Assembly (NCBI GenBank): GCA_046349635.1
Contig: JAXMBX010000012.1
Location: 36,935 to 100,934 of the forward strand
Direction: 5' to 3'
DNA: 64,000 nucleotides
Source: JAXMBX01 sp046349635
Lineage (GTDB): Bacteria > Planctomycetota > Planctomycetia > Planctomycetales > Planctomycetaceae
Shown: piece after piece, positions 29,983 through 39,077 of the stretch
Layout of the letters: each line of letters starts with the position of its first letter
Numbering within the stretch: the stretch's first letter is position 1
Notes under the pieces: model-generated
What the model was told of the DNA's origin: nothing
What the model saw: only the letters and a program-made list of their open reading frames with translations
Databases searched by the model: none
Made by a program: the position numbers and the translations under genes

Positions 29983-30879
29983 TCAGTTCTTTTTCCCGAA
30001 ATACGATTGGTCTCGCTGATCGTAGGAGTCGTAGCGCAACAGTTCGTAAAGTTGCGCTCTCGTCTGCATTTGATCGAGGAACAACTGCTGCGAGCCTTCC
30101 CGCGCGAGTGTTTCCAATGCCTGTTTTGTCGCCTGCATCGCGACTCGCATGATCGTGACCGGGAACAGGATCAGACGATACCCCCACTCCTCCAGTTCCG
30201 CCACGCTCAGGAGCGGGCTTTTGCCGAACTCGGTCATGTTCGCCAGCATCGGTGCGCGCAAGTCCGTGCCGAATTGGCGAAACTCCTCCGCGGATTGGAG
30301 GGCTTCGGGAAAGATGACATCGGCTCCCGCATCGAGGTACGCTTTCGCGCGATCCACCGCGGCCGGCAGTCCTTCACTCGCACGGGCATCAGTCCGCGCG
30401 ATAATCACGAAATCCGGATCTCGCCGGCTGGCAACGGCCGCTTTGATCTTGGCAACCATCTCAGTGGTCGAGACCAGTTCTTTACCGCTCAGGTGGCCGC
30501 ATCGCTTGGGCAGACGCTGATCTTCCAGATGCAGCCCGGCTAACCCGGCGGACTCGAATTCGCGAACGGTTCTCTCCACGGCGAGCGCTTCGCCAAACCC
30601 CGTATCAGCGTCGGAAAAGACCGGAATGTTGACCGCCTCCGCCAGGTATTTCCCTTGTTGCGCGAATTCAGTGACCGTCAACAGTCCCACGTCCGGTGTC
30701 GCGGACAAGCTGGCCGACAACGCCGCCCCGGACTGGTACAGAGCTTTGAATCCCGCCTCTTCCGCCTGACGTGCGACCAGGGCATTAAAGACCCCTGGGA
30801 CCGCGATGGCCCGGTCAGCATACGCCCCCCTGAGCCGGGCACCGGGCGAGGTTTTCGGAAGGCTATTGCCGGCAGTCAT
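29983..30879 (-). CDS. prpB: Isocitrate lyase/PEP mutase family protein (PrpB-like)
   Basis: The family splits or rearranges C-C or C-P bonds with Mg2+. The 298-residue protein has the metal-binding SDADTGFG (D90, D92), the LEDQRLPKRCGH motif with catalytic C127 (the KRCGHLSGK loop seen in 2-methylisocitrate lyase), and ARTDA near residue 160. The KRCG rather than KKCG loop is a conservative change. 2-Methylisocitrate lyase is the likeliest activity; a related lyase is possible because prpC/prpD are not nearby. It heads a three-gene run with the RidA-like and eda genes. Confidence 0.8.
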   Translation of the reverse strand: MTAGNSLPKTSPGARLRGAYADRAIAVPGVFNALVARQAEEAGFKALYQSGAALSASLSATPDVGLLTVTEFAQQGKYLAEAVNIPVFSDADTGFGEALAVERTVREFESAGLAGLHLEDQRLPKRCGHLSGKELVSTTEMVAKIKAAVASRRDPDFVIIARTDARASEGLPAAVDRAKAYLDAGADVIFPEALQSAEEFRQFGTDLRAPMLANMTEFGKSPLLSVAELEEWGYRLILFPVTIMRVAMQATKQALETLAREGSQQLFLDQMQTRAQLYELLRYDSYDQRDQSYFGKKN

Positions 30880-31054
30880 TCCAGATCCTTGTTAAATGAT
30901 CCCGGCTTCATCCGGGGGGGCGGACTTGTGAGTTGGGTCGGTTTATTTCAGAATCTGGACAGGAAAAACAGGGGCTTGTTACTGGCCTTCTCTCATCATT
31001 GCATGGCGGTCGATTCGCTCGCAACAGTTCCCACAGGATGGAAAGAGTTTGATT

Positions 31055-31468
31055 ATGTCGGAACCTTGGTACAAGGATGGTTTGCGTTTCGCCTGCACGC
31101 AATGCGGCAACTGTTGCACCGGAGCACCCGGTTACGTCTGGATGAACGAGGAAGAGGTCCAGGCGATGGCCAAATATATCAACATGCCCGTCGATGAGTT
31201 TCGCACGATCTATACTCGCAAAGCCGGAATTCGAACGACATTACGCGAGAAGTCCAACTACGATTGCGTCTTTTTCGACAGCGTCAAACGGAACTGCACC
31301 GTCTATCCCGTCCGTCCGCGTCAGTGTCGGACCTGGCCTTTCTGGGATTCCAACCTGCGATCTCCCGAGGCTTGGGAAGGGCTCAAGGAGACCTGCCCCG
31401 GGGTCGGCAAAGGGAATTTTGTGAGCCTCGAAGAGATTCAACGGCAAGCCGCCGTCATGAAGCTCTGA
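31055..31468 (+). CDS. YkgJ-family cysteine-cluster protein, copy 1
   Basis: YkgJ proteins bind a metal or Fe-S centre through a cysteine cluster. The 137-residue product has CTQCGNCC (C14, C17, C20, C21) near the N-terminus and, later, YDCVFFD, CTVYPVRPRQC and CPGVG. It starts at ATG 31055 rather than the TTG at 31049; a GGAAAGAG ribosome site lies just upstream. It is followed 30 bases later by another YkgJ gene on the same strand. Function is unknown; a role in metal handling or a redox partnership is an inference. Confidence 0.75.
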   Translation: MSEPWYKDGLRFACTQCGNCCTGAPGYVWMNEEEVQAMAKYINMPVDEFRTIYTRKAGIRTTLREKSNYDCVFFDSVKRNCTVYPVRPRQCRTWPFWDSNLRSPEAWEGLKETCPGVGKGNFVSLEEIQRQAAVMKL

Positions 31469-31498
31469 CCGGTCCTGTCATTTTGGAAGTCGCGGCTG

Positions 31499-31954
31499 AT
31501 GTCTGAGCTCCCTGCTGAAATCCGGGCCGAACTGCTCGACATCTATGCGCGGGCCGACGCTGCCGTTCATCAGGCCGCCCCTGTCTGCGAGCTGAGTGGC
31601 CGCTGCTGTCGATTCGAAGAGTACGGGCATCATCTTTACATCACCCGACCGGAGGCGGATCTCTTGCTGGAGCAAGGACTTCCTCCGGATGCCGTCGTGG
31701 AAGCCGGGTCCTGCCCCTTTCAGATCAACAAGCTCTGCACGGCGCGCGAACGGCGTCCCCTGGGGTGCCGCATCTTCTTTTGCGATCCCAACTATGCCCA
31801 GGCGGGCCCCCTGCTGATGGAGCAGTTCCTCAACGAGATCAAGGACTTGCATCGCAAGCATGATCTGGAATGGGACTATGACGTGCTGTTCCAATTCCTG
31901 AAGGAACGGCAGTCCCCTCAGTCCGAGGAAAAAACGGAACCCTCCTCTCGCTAG
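31499..31954 (+). CDS. YkgJ-family cysteine-cluster protein, copy 2
   Basis: The 151-residue protein has the same theme but with a different arrangement: VCELSGRCCRF, GSCPFQINKLC and GCRIFFCDPNY. It is only distantly similar to copy 1. The cluster of four to six cysteines suggests an Fe-S or Zn centre. It is 30 bases downstream of copy 1 on the same strand. A third YkgJ protein lies at 57837-58517, so this genome carries several family members. Confidence 0.7.
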   Translation: MSELPAEIRAELLDIYARADAAVHQAAPVCELSGRCCRFEEYGHHLYITRPEADLLLEQGLPPDAVVEAGSCPFQINKLCTARERRPLGCRIFFCDPNYAQAGPLLMEQFLNEIKDLHRKHDLEWDYDVLFQFLKERQSPQSEEKTEPSSR

Positions 31955-32355
31955 GCCCACTTCGACCTGCTCTTTCGGCTGCCAGGCGACTTTGCGGATT
32001 GTATCGATTTTGCTGAAGTTGACGGGCGTAGAGTGTCGATATTTACCCTGACGGGAGAGGTCTTGCGCAAAACGAGCGCCGGATCCTTCTCGACACAAAC
32101 TGTCAGCATGCGGTGACTTAGGGAATTCGATGAGAATTGGGTGAATCGCGGCGAATTTTGACGTCGATCCACCCAAAAAAATGCCCTACCGTCAATCCTG
32201 TGTTGACTTTATGAAAATCCCGCAGTACAAGGGGTCTACGGCTCAAAAGTAATTCTCTTGACACTAAGTCCAGAGGCCTATTACATTTGAGACGTTTTGC
32301 GGCTCAACCCACAAAGGCCCGGTGGCCGACGACCCTGCTGGCGGGAGACCCACTC
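31955..32355 (+). promoter_or_regulatory. HU upstream region with two promoter candidates
   Basis: The region holds TTGACA (32258-32263) and TTACAT (32281-32286), spaced by 17 bases, about 70 bases before the GTG start at 32356. Upstream is TTGACT (32203-32208) with TACAAG at 32226-32231, also 17 bases apart. Tandem promoters would fit a highly expressed nucleoid protein. A GGGAG ribosome site lies about ten bases before the GTG. Nothing else in the 401 bases is convincing. Confidence 0.4.
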
Positions 32356-32733
32356 GTGACGAAAAAAGAAATCGTAAAAGCAATCTCCGAGGAGATCGGT
32401 CTGACCCAACTGAAGACCAAGGAGATTGTTCAGAAAACATTTGATGCGATCGTCGAAACCTTGGTGCATGACGGTCGGATTGAATTGCGAAACTTTGGAG
32501 TGTTCGAGGTCAAAAAACGGGCGGCCCGCAAGGCTCGTAACCCTCGAACCGGAACGCAGGTTTATGTTGCAGAAAAGTTTGTGGTGACGTTCAAGCCAGG
32601 GAAGGAAATGGAAGAAAAGGTGAGGCTCCTCGAAGAAGAAGCCGCACGAGCCCGTGCCAATCAGGAAGCGATTGCCACTCAAGGCTCCACGGGTTCGACG
32701 ACTCCTCCCGATGCAAGTTCCAGCCACTCCTAG
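32356..32733 (+). CDS. HU-family DNA-binding protein with extended tail
   Basis: HU bends DNA in the nucleoid. From the GTG at 32356 (VTKKEIVKAISEEIG) the first ~90 residues are the HU fold: DGRIELRNFGVFEV, RKARNPRTGTQVYV and VVTFKPGKEM. The DNA-binding arm RNPRTG is intact. The last ~35 residues (EEEAARARANQEAIATQGST) form an extension beyond normal HU, Glu/Ala-rich and then Ser/Thr-rich. The upstream in-frame region to 32287 looks untranslated. Confidence 0.88.
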   Translation: MTKKEIVKAISEEIGLTQLKTKEIVQKTFDAIVETLVHDGRIELRNFGVFEVKKRAARKARNPRTGTQVYVAEKFVVTFKPGKEMEEKVRLLEEEAARARANQEAIATQGSTGSTTPPDASSSHS

Positions 32734-32781
32734 ACTTCCCCGCCGGTCGCCGCCGCAAATGAAGTTTTGAACACGGTTTGC

Positions 32782-32811
32782 CTCGTTCATCTCGGGTTCT
32801 CGATGAACGAG
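32782..32811. terminator. Perfect 10-bp hairpin downstream of HU
   Basis: CTCGTTCATC and GATGAACGAG are perfect complements with a 10-base loop, 49 bases after the HU stop. The strong stem suggests an RNA end or a pause, but no T-run follows, so intrinsic termination is doubtful. Confidence 0.45.
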
Positions 32812-32931
32812 TCGGACTGTGGGCAAGCCTCAAATAACACTTCGAACTCTCGAAACCCTTGCTCCCGCAAAGATTTCGATCTCTCTCTCGACCCTCTCAA
32901 CAATTCATTGAAATGCAGGCAGGGACCAATC

Positions 32932-32954
32932 CCGAGCGCATGTTTTGCGCTCGG
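32932..32954. promoter_or_regulatory. 9-bp hairpin in the leader of the small exported protein
   Basis: CCGAGCGCA pairs exactly with TGCGCTCGG around a 5-base TGTTT loop. It lies about 65 bases before the ATG at 33019, between HU and the small exported protein. It could end the HU transcript, stabilise the downstream mRNA 5' end or act as a regulatory leader; none can be decided from sequence. Confidence 0.4.
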
Positions 32955-33018
32955 CAGGTTCGAGCCGTCTCCTTACGGATACGGCACAAGGATGTGTTTG
33001 TCGTTTTCGGAGAAAACC

Positions 33019-33237
33019 ATGCGAAAGTTCCTGTTGAGTGTCACGTTAGCGGTCCTGACGACGGCCAATGTCGGGTGTATCCTCCCGATCTTTTCGGGAC
33101 AGCCCGACATTCGAGCCAGGCAGTTGATCTTCACGTCGGAAAACTTCCGGCAGATCACTGAAATCTGGGAACGAATCTGGTTCCTGGATACTCCTGACTT
33201 TGAAACCCCGTATCGTACGCACGGCGGCGTGATTTAA
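33019..33237 (+). CDS. Small exported hypothetical protein
   Basis: The 72-residue protein starts MRKFLLSVTLAVLTTANVGC; the first ~20 residues look like a signal or lipoprotein-type peptide with C20, although the lipobox is poor (NVGC). The mature part ARQLIFTSENFRQITEIWER and IWFLDTPDFETPYRTHGGVI is conserved in planctomycete small proteins as I remember them; this memory is not checked. A GGAG ribosome site lies seven bases before the ATG. It is short and easily missed. Upstream are two hairpins and HU; downstream is a clear terminator. Confidence 0.65.
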   Translation: MRKFLLSVTLAVLTTANVGCILPIFSGQPDIRARQLIFTSENFRQITEIWERIWFLDTPDFETPYRTHGGVI

Positions 33238-33398
33238 GCCCGTCGCTGACGCATCGAGTCCGGGCAAAGTCCCTCTCATTCAAGACATCACATCTCCGTG
33301 ACGAGTGGAGGCTCGCGCGCCTCGACTTCCTTTTGCCCCGCCTCAAGCGGACAGGGGCAAATTCGCCTGCCGTACATTGTGTGACTCCGAAAACGCAG

Positions 33399-33445
33399 CA
33401 TCACCCCGAGCGGGCTTGTCCCGTCATCGGGGTGATGTTGTTTTT
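33399..33445 (+). terminator. Rho-independent terminator
   Basis: CATCACCCCGA pairs with TCGGGGTGATG, with a small inner GGG/CCC stem in the loop, followed by TTGTTTTT. This is the clearest intrinsic terminator in the window and ends the transcript of the small exported protein gene, about 160 bases after its stop. Confidence 0.85.
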
Positions 33446-33580
33446 CCAGCGAGAAGGCTGCGGAGACAGACGCATTGATTGCTCCACCCCGCCGGGAGCG
33501 ATAGGATGCGAAAGGGCAATCGAACCCCCTCGAATAAACTTCATGATAGTAGAACGTGACGGTAGAAGGAGTGCGGCGGA

Positions 33581-34543
33581 ATGCGGGACGAACAGGCGGG
33601 ATTAGCTGCGGAGCAATCCCCCGTCGAGATGTCGGTGGCGCTGAACCGCATCCGCTTGAGAAATCCGATTCTGGTCGCCTCCGGAACGTTCGGCTATGCC
33701 CGGGAAATGGAGGCCTTCACCGACTTCTCGAAGCTCGGCGGTATTGTCCCCAAGACCGTAACCCTGAAGCCGCGGATCGGAAACCCTCCGCCGCGGACCG
33801 TGGAGACCAGCTCCGGACTGCTGAATTCGATCGGCCTGGATAACGACGGCCTGGAAGTCTTCCTGCAGAAGCATTTGCCCTATCTCAAATCGCTCGACAC
33901 CGCGATCATCGCCAATATCGCCGGGCATAATGCCCACGAATTTCTGGACATGGCCGCCCGTGTCGGTGAGTTCGAAGGGATCGCCGCCATCGAGTTGAAT
34001 ATCTCCTGCCCCAATGTCAGCGGCGGTGTCGATTTCGGGACCGACCCCAAATTGACCTCCCAGGTCGTCTCGGGGGTCCGCAGTGTCTGCCCCCTGCCGG
34101 TCATCGCCAAGCTCACTCCGAACGTCACGAACATCGTCGAAATCGCCCATGCCGCTGCGGAAGCCGGGGCGGATGCCGTTTCGATGGTGAACACGTTTCA
34201 GGGAATGGCTGTCAACTGGAAGACACGCCGCCCCATTCTGGGAAACGTCGTGGGAGGATTGAGCGGACCGGCCATCAAGCCGATCGCACTGCGGATGGTC
34301 TGGCAGGTGGCCCAGAAGGTGTCCGTGCCGATCATCGGCATCGGGGGGATTCAAAGCGTGGAAGACGTGCTGGAATTCCTGGTGGCGGGGGCTTCCGCCG
34401 TGCAAATCGGAACGGCGAACTTCTACAATCCTCAACTGGCCGGCCAACTGGTGGATCAACTGGCGGATCAGTTGCGAAAAGAAAAGTTGTCTTCCGTGCA
34501 ACAGATCGTCGGCACCCTGCAAATCCCCGAGCGAAAAGCGTAA
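33581..34543 (+). CDS. pyrD: Dihydroorotate dehydrogenase PyrD, class 1B-like
   Basis: PyrD oxidises dihydroorotate to orotate in pyrimidine synthesis. The 320-residue product has the FMN-barrel motifs GTFGYAREM, KTVTLKPRIGN, and ELNISCPNVSGG with the catalytic cysteine of class 1 enzymes, then GGLSGPAIKPIALRMV and IGIGGIQSVEDV. The cysteine, not a serine, separates it from class 2 membrane enzymes. Class 1B normally pairs with PyrK; none is nearby. GAAGGAG lies upstream of the ATG. Confidence 0.92.
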   Translation: MRDEQAGLAAEQSPVEMSVALNRIRLRNPILVASGTFGYAREMEAFTDFSKLGGIVPKTVTLKPRIGNPPPRTVETSSGLLNSIGLDNDGLEVFLQKHLPYLKSLDTAIIANIAGHNAHEFLDMAARVGEFEGIAAIELNISCPNVSGGVDFGTDPKLTSQVVSGVRSVCPLPVIAKLTPNVTNIVEIAHAAAEAGADAVSMVNTFQGMAVNWKTRRPILGNVVGGLSGPAIKPIALRMVWQVAQKVSVPIIGIGGIQSVEDVLEFLVAGASAVQIGTANFYNPQLAGQLVDQLADQLRKEKLSSVQQIVGTLQIPERKA

Positions 34544-34583
34544 CGCATAAATTTCCCGGCCAGCGAGATTCGAGCGAGCAGTC

Positions 34584-35559
34584 ATGAAAGTTCTTTCAGG
34601 GATTCAACCCACCGGACGTTTCCACTGGGGAAACTACTTTGGTGCGATCCGGCAATACATCGCCCTGCAGGGGAACGAACAATCGTTTTATTTCATCGCC
34701 GACCTGCACGCCCTGACGACGGTGCACGATCCCGCGAAGCTGCAGGAATTCACCCAGGAGGCGGCCGTCGATCTGCTGGCGCTCGGACTGGATCCGGCCA
34801 AGGCGACCCTGTTCCGACAGTCGGATGTGCCGGAAGTCAATGAACTGATGTGGCTCCTGATGACTGTCACCCAGATGCATCTGCTGGAGAAATGTCACGC
34901 GTACAAGGACAAGAAAGCCAAAGGACTCGCGGCGGACGCGGGACTGTTTACGTATCCCGTGCTGATGGCGGCCGACATCCTGCTCTATGACAGTGACATC
35001 GTCCCCGTCGGGAGCGACCAGGTGCAGCACATCGAAGTGACCCGCGACATCGCGCTCCGCTTCAATTCACTGTACGGAGAGGCATTGACTCTCCCCAACG
35101 CCAAGACGCTGGACGAATCCGCCAAGGTTCCGGGGACGGATGGGGAGAAGATGTCGAAGAGTTACGGGAACACGATCGAGCTTTTCGAGCCGGAGAAAAA
35201 CTTCGCAAGAAGATCATGTCGATCAAGACCGACTCCCACTCCGGTGGAAGAGCCGAAGAATCCCGACACGTGTGCCGGTCTACACCCTCTACAAACTCTT
35301 CGCCACTCCCGAGCAGCAAGCGGCCCTGGCGGCGCGGTATCGCGCGGGAGGAATGGGCTACGGCGAAGCGAAGCAGGCTTTGTTCGAAGCGGCCATGGAA
35401 TACTTCGCCCCTGCGCGCGAACGACGGGCCGAATTGGAAGCGAATCCCGATCAGGTGGAACAGATTCTTCGCGAAGGGGCACAACGGGCCCGAGAAAAGG
35501 GACAGCGGGTTCTCGACCGGGTCCGTCTGGCGTGTGGGCTGAAAGCGATCCATGAATGA
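34584..35559 (+). CDS. trpS: Tryptophanyl-tRNA synthetase TrpS (several frameshifts)
   Basis: TrpS charges tRNA-Trp. The N-terminal class I motif PTGRFHWGNYFGA (HWGN at 14-17) and the KMSKS loop (189-193, EKMSKSYGN) are intact. The frame breaks near 35200: EKNFARR is where KKLRKKIMSIKTDS should begin; frames change again around 35237 and 35270. The true C-terminus (VYTLYKLFATPEQQAALAARY, AREKGQRVLDRVRLACG) is in another frame and ends at 35559. An essential gene with three indels in 80 bases is very unlikely to be real, so error is the probable cause. It overlaps the next gene by 8 bases. Confidence 0.93.
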
Positions 35560-36259
35560 GACCGCCCCGCAGGACGACATCCCCCCTTCCCTCCCGGCGG
35601 AGACCCCCACGAAGAAGGTCTCCACAGTCCGTGTGATCGGCGAGATTTTCCTGGGGACGATGCTGCTGAGCGGATTCTGCTATCTCCTTCCCAGTCGAGT
35701 AAAGCTGTTCTTTCTGTATCCAATACTGGTCGGAGCGGCCGTGGGGGGGCTGAACGCCTGGCGGTCCTCACAAGCTCGATTTCCCGCCGGTTGGATGATC
35801 CCCCTGATTCTGGGACTGCTGGTCTGGGGAGGACAACTGGGGCTGCAGTATCGGGATTATGTTCAGCGCTGGCGGCAGAGTTTCGCCCGGGATCCGGCTG
35901 CGGAGTGGGATAAAGAATGGCGGCAGAAAGCCTCCGACCCTGCCAATGCTTCCGACCCGGCGGTCAAGCCGTACCGCGAGTATCTGCAGAGCGTGAACCA
36001 CAAGACTCGCACTCTTGAGCTGGGGGGCTTTCTGGAATTCCGCAGCCGCCCGTTGGGACTCACACGCTCCCCCTGGCCTTGGATCATCGGGGCCGCGGAG
36101 TGGATCTTCTGCGGAATCGCGAGTGCTGTCGCAACTCAAGTCTTCCGGAGTTGGTTTCCAATTCTCGGGCAGATCAGTCGGGCCATCGTTGATGCGTTGG
36201 TCAGCGAGTTTTCAGAAAAATCATCACCCGAGGTTAGTCATGCCCCAGAATCGCCGTGA
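35552..36259 (+). CDS. Hypothetical membrane protein
   Basis: The 235-residue protein has an N-terminal Pro/Glu-rich arm, two or three hydrophobic helices (VIGEIFLGTMLLSGFCYLL, FFLYPILVGAAVGGLNAW, WMIPLILGLLVWGGQLGL) and a C-terminal helix (WPWIIGAAEWIFCGIASAVA). Between them is a soluble stretch with RQSFARDPAAEWDKEWRQKA. It overlaps trpS by 8 bases and the Gfo/Idh gene by 20. I do not recognise a family. Confidence 0.65.
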   Translation: MNETAPQDDIPPSLPAETPTKKVSTVRVIGEIFLGTMLLSGFCYLLPSRVKLFFLYPILVGAAVGGLNAWRSSQARFPAGWMIPLILGLLVWGGQLGLQYRDYVQRWRQSFARDPAAEWDKEWRQKASDPANASDPAVKPYREYLQSVNHKTRTLELGGFLEFRSRPLGLTRSPWPWIIGAAEWIFCGIASAVATQVFRSWFPILGQISRAIVDALVSEFSEKSSPEVSHAPESP

Positions 36260-37555
36260 GTTTCTGCACCGGACCGGAACTGCCATCGCCGCCGGAGCCT
36301 TGATCCCCGCCTGGATGGGAGACCTCTGCTACGGGGCGGTGAACGAGACCAAGGCCAAGTCCGACCGGATGGTGGCGGGGGCGATCGGGGTCGGAGGCCA
36401 GGGAACGGGCATCATGATGAATGCCCTCAAATTCGCCGATGTCGTGGCGATCTGCGACGTCGACAGCGATCACGCGGAGAAGGCGAAGGAACGGGTTGTC
36501 AAAGAGAAAGCCGATGCCAAGCCGGAGTTGTACGGCGATTACCGCAAACTCCTCGAACGGCAGGATATCGACATCGTCACCATCGGCACCCCTGACCATT
36601 GGCACACGAAAATCGCCATTGAAGCAATGCAGGCCGGGAAAGACGTGTACTGCGAAAAGCCGCTGACTCTCACGATTGCCGAAGGGCAGCAGTTGATCAA
36701 GGTCGTCAAGGAAACGGGCAAGGTGCTGCAGGTTGGGACGCAACAGCAGGGCCAGAAAAACCTGACCTGGTTGCCGGCGTGGCGACCGTCGGAGCGGACA
36801 ACTCGGCCAGATCCAGAAAGTAACGGTCAGCCTGCCTCTGTCGACGCTGGAAGGAGGCCTTCCCCCGGCATCGAAGTTCCCAAGAACCTCGATTGGAACA
36901 CCCTGGCTGGGACAGGCACCGAAGGTCGACTATTGCAAGGAGCGGTCCCATTTTCTCATTCCGCTGGTGGTGAATACTCCGGCGGCATCGTCGACTGGGG
37001 CGCGCACCATTGCGACATCGCACAGTGGGCTCTCGGCATGGAGAGTTCCGGACCGGTTTCCATTGATGGGAGCGAAACGGTGATGCCTAAGATCGCCGGT
37101 GGATACAACACACCGAAAAATCCCAAAATCCATTACAAGTATGAGAATGGAGTCGACCTGGAAATTGTTTCCGGCGACGAGTTTGTATTAATCGAAGGTG
37201 ATAAGGGGAGAATTCGGATCAATCGCGAACGGATTAAGGGCGCTCCGATTGAGGGGCAGGATGCGGATAAGTCTCTCATGGATCCGGTGGCTGCGCTGAT
37301 GGACAAGTTGTATCGTTTCGGCAAACCGGGGAACCACATGGCGAACTTCATCGAAAGCGTGAAATCACGCTCCAAGCCGATTCCGATGTGGAGAGCCAGC
37401 ATCGTTCCGTAAGCGTCTGTCACCTCGGCAATATTTCCTGCCGCTTGGGACGCAAGCTGACGTGGGATCCCGCCGCCGAGAAATTTGTCGGCGATGATGA
37501 GGCCAACAAATTTCTGAGCCGGGAGCAGCGGGAACCGTTCACGATCAACGTTTGA
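36240..37555 (+). CDS. Gfo/Idh/MocA-family oxidoreductase with Tat signal (several frameshifts)
   Basis: The N-terminus NRREFLHRTGTAIAAGALIP is a twin-arginine signal. The NAD-binding Rossmann domain follows (VAGAIGVGGQGTGIM, ICDVDSDH, GTPDHWHTKIAIEAM, and DVYCEKPLTLT). The frame breaks several times between about 36760 and 36960: the natural reading has QLGQIQKVTVSLPLSTLEGG and then WGAHHCDIAQWAL in the reading frame. A final break near 37385 moves the C-terminus to SDVESQHRSVSVCHLGNISC, ending at TGA 37555. Tat export is expected; the sugar substrate is unknown. Its stop overlaps the convergent BON-domain gene by 11 bases. Confidence 0.82.
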
Positions 37556-37916
37556 GCGACGTTCCCCCAACCAGTTCCTGGCGTGGGGTCTCGTGTTCCA
37601 CCGTCAGCCGATTCACTACGGTATCGATCCCTTCGGTCCCCATGAGGAGCGTGCAGACATCGGGGGTTTCCGCATCCGTTTCCATCCGCCCTTCCAGGCA
37701 GACTCCATGCGGCACTCGATGGATCACCAGATTGGAGAACTTCGCGTGCGGGATCCTCAGAAGCATGTTCCGCACGACGGTTTCAACGTGATGGATCTGG
37801 TGGGAGGGATGGGAATGGTCGGTGTCGATCAGCTTTTCGCCGCATGCGGGGGCATGCGCTTCGACCTGACGTTTGTCTTCCCCGGGCAGATGAGCGTCTT
37901 TGGTTTTCCACCACAT
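37545..37916 (-). CDS. BON-domain-like small protein
   Basis: From the ATG at 37916 (MWWKTKDAHLPGEDK), with AAAGGAG just upstream, the product is about 123 residues. The C-terminal ~75 residues (VVRNMLLRIPHAKFSNLVIH, GVCLEGRMETDAE and IDTVVNRLTVEHE) fit the beta-alpha pattern of the BON phospholipid-binding domain, with GVCLEG in the place of the usual GxVxLxG. The first ~45 residues are His/Lys-rich. No signal peptide is apparent. Function is unknown. It is convergent with and slightly overlaps the Gfo/Idh gene. Confidence 0.55.
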   Translation of the reverse strand: MWWKTKDAHLPGEDKRQVEAHAPACGEKLIDTDHSHPSHQIHHVETVVRNMLLRIPHAKFSNLVIHRVPHGVCLEGRMETDAETPDVCTLLMGTEGIDTVVNRLTVEHETPRQELVGGTSLKR

Positions 37917-38348
37917 GGCTCGACTCCTTTCCAGTTCCTTAGGCCGCCTTTCCAAAGGCACCCACTTCACTGGGTGTCCACGCGAAGACGGATTCGAAAC
38001 TGATCGCGGCTTCACCTCAACGGGCATGAAGGCTTATTCGCCGTATTGGCGCGCATCATGCCACCATTGTTTGCCGGTGAAGTCTCTCTCTACTTCACTT
38101 CTTCATTAAGCGCCCTCCATTGGCTCGCTTCACATCTTCCACGGTAACGCGCCGCAGCGGCCTGCCTAGTGGAATTCACCCCGTCGACGGGAAATTGGTG
38201 GTTCATCTCAGAGAGCGGTCATGGAATCCGCCAGAGAGATTGCGGAATAGTAAGCAATTCTGCGATTGAAGGCGCAGTCGACCGATCAATCAAGCCGTCG
38301 GCTTTTGAGCTGTCGGATAAACCCCCCAGCGGTTTGATCAGGACACGA
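37917..38348. other. Intergenic region with dyads
   Basis: The 432 bases upstream of the BON-like gene hold no supported gene. Two dyads sit next to each other: GCCTTT/AAAGGC at 37946-37959 (2-base centre) and CACCCA/TGGGTG at 37959-37976 (6-base loop), 30-60 bases before the leftward gene start. They could be operator sites or a short leader hairpin. Further right I see only unstructured DNA. Confidence 0.35.
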
Positions 38349-38867
38349 TCAGCCGCGAGCCTTGATCCGTTCCAGGGAGGATGCCACTTGCTGGCGGGCA
38401 TCTCGAGTTTCCATGATGGTCTGGCGGAAGATCTTCGGATAGGGAATCCCCTGCAGGATCGCGAGGTGTTCCCCCGATTTTCCGATGAGGTACAGATCCC
38501 CGGCCTCGTAGAACTGATGCCCCGAACTCTCGTAGATATCGATCGAGGCGATATCCGTCAGCGCGACTTGCGAGACCTTCCGATTTCCCAGCGCCGCCCA
38601 GGTCTGCACCGCGTGGTTCGTGAGGACATACCGAACCCCCAGAGCCTTCAGGTAGAAGTACAGCAGCAGGGCAACCGGGGAGGTAGGGAGCGCGAACAGC
38701 AGTTGGGAAACCTTGATTCCCCAGATCTTTGTTGGGATCGAGTCGTACAGTTTTCCCAGTTCCTTCCCCAACCCGGTGGCTGCAATCGAAGGATAAACGA
38801 TGGCGACAACAGCCTCGCGAGTCGGTGAAACCCCGGCGATGGGGCTAGGTTTGGTCATGGTAGTCAT
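38349..38867 (-). CDS. PH-domain-like membrane protein
   Basis: From ATG 38867 the product is about 172 residues. A hydrophobic segment (SQLLFALPTSPVALLLYFYL) precedes a bacterial PH-like core: GVRYVLTNHAVQTWAALGNR, SQVALTDIASIDIYES and GDLYLIGKSGEHLAILQGIP. The order RYVLTN ... VALTDI ... is the usual bPH2/YdbS-type pattern. Function is unknown. An in-frame extension upstream to 39029 is rejected as lacking family-like sequence. Confidence 0.65.
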   Translation of the reverse strand: MTTMTKPSPIAGVSPTREAVVAIVYPSIAATGLGKELGKLYDSIPTKIWGIKVSQLLFALPTSPVALLLYFYLKALGVRYVLTNHAVQTWAALGNRKVSQVALTDIASIDIYESSGHQFYEAGDLYLIGKSGEHLAILQGIPYPKIFRQTIMETRDARQQVASSLERIKARG

Positions 38868-39077
38868 CTGATGTCCGTGACGACAAAAGGAAGGAAACCG
38901 GGGATTGCGGAAGGCTTGAAGTAACGTATTTCGAGAGCAGTCTTTCCGTCCGCTCCACGATCCCAAGAAGCTAGCAGATGTCCGGTTTTCTTGCCAGCCA
39001 ACCGCTCTGGGCAGCGGGATCTTTCTCACTTCAGAGAGAGTGCGCGGGTTGTAACGCAGGCGATTTCTCCGAATCCC

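Noticed and set aside
34584..35559. Programmed frameshifting in trpS
   Set aside because: Three shifts in about 80 bases in an essential gene, with no slippery heptamer, fit sequence error better.
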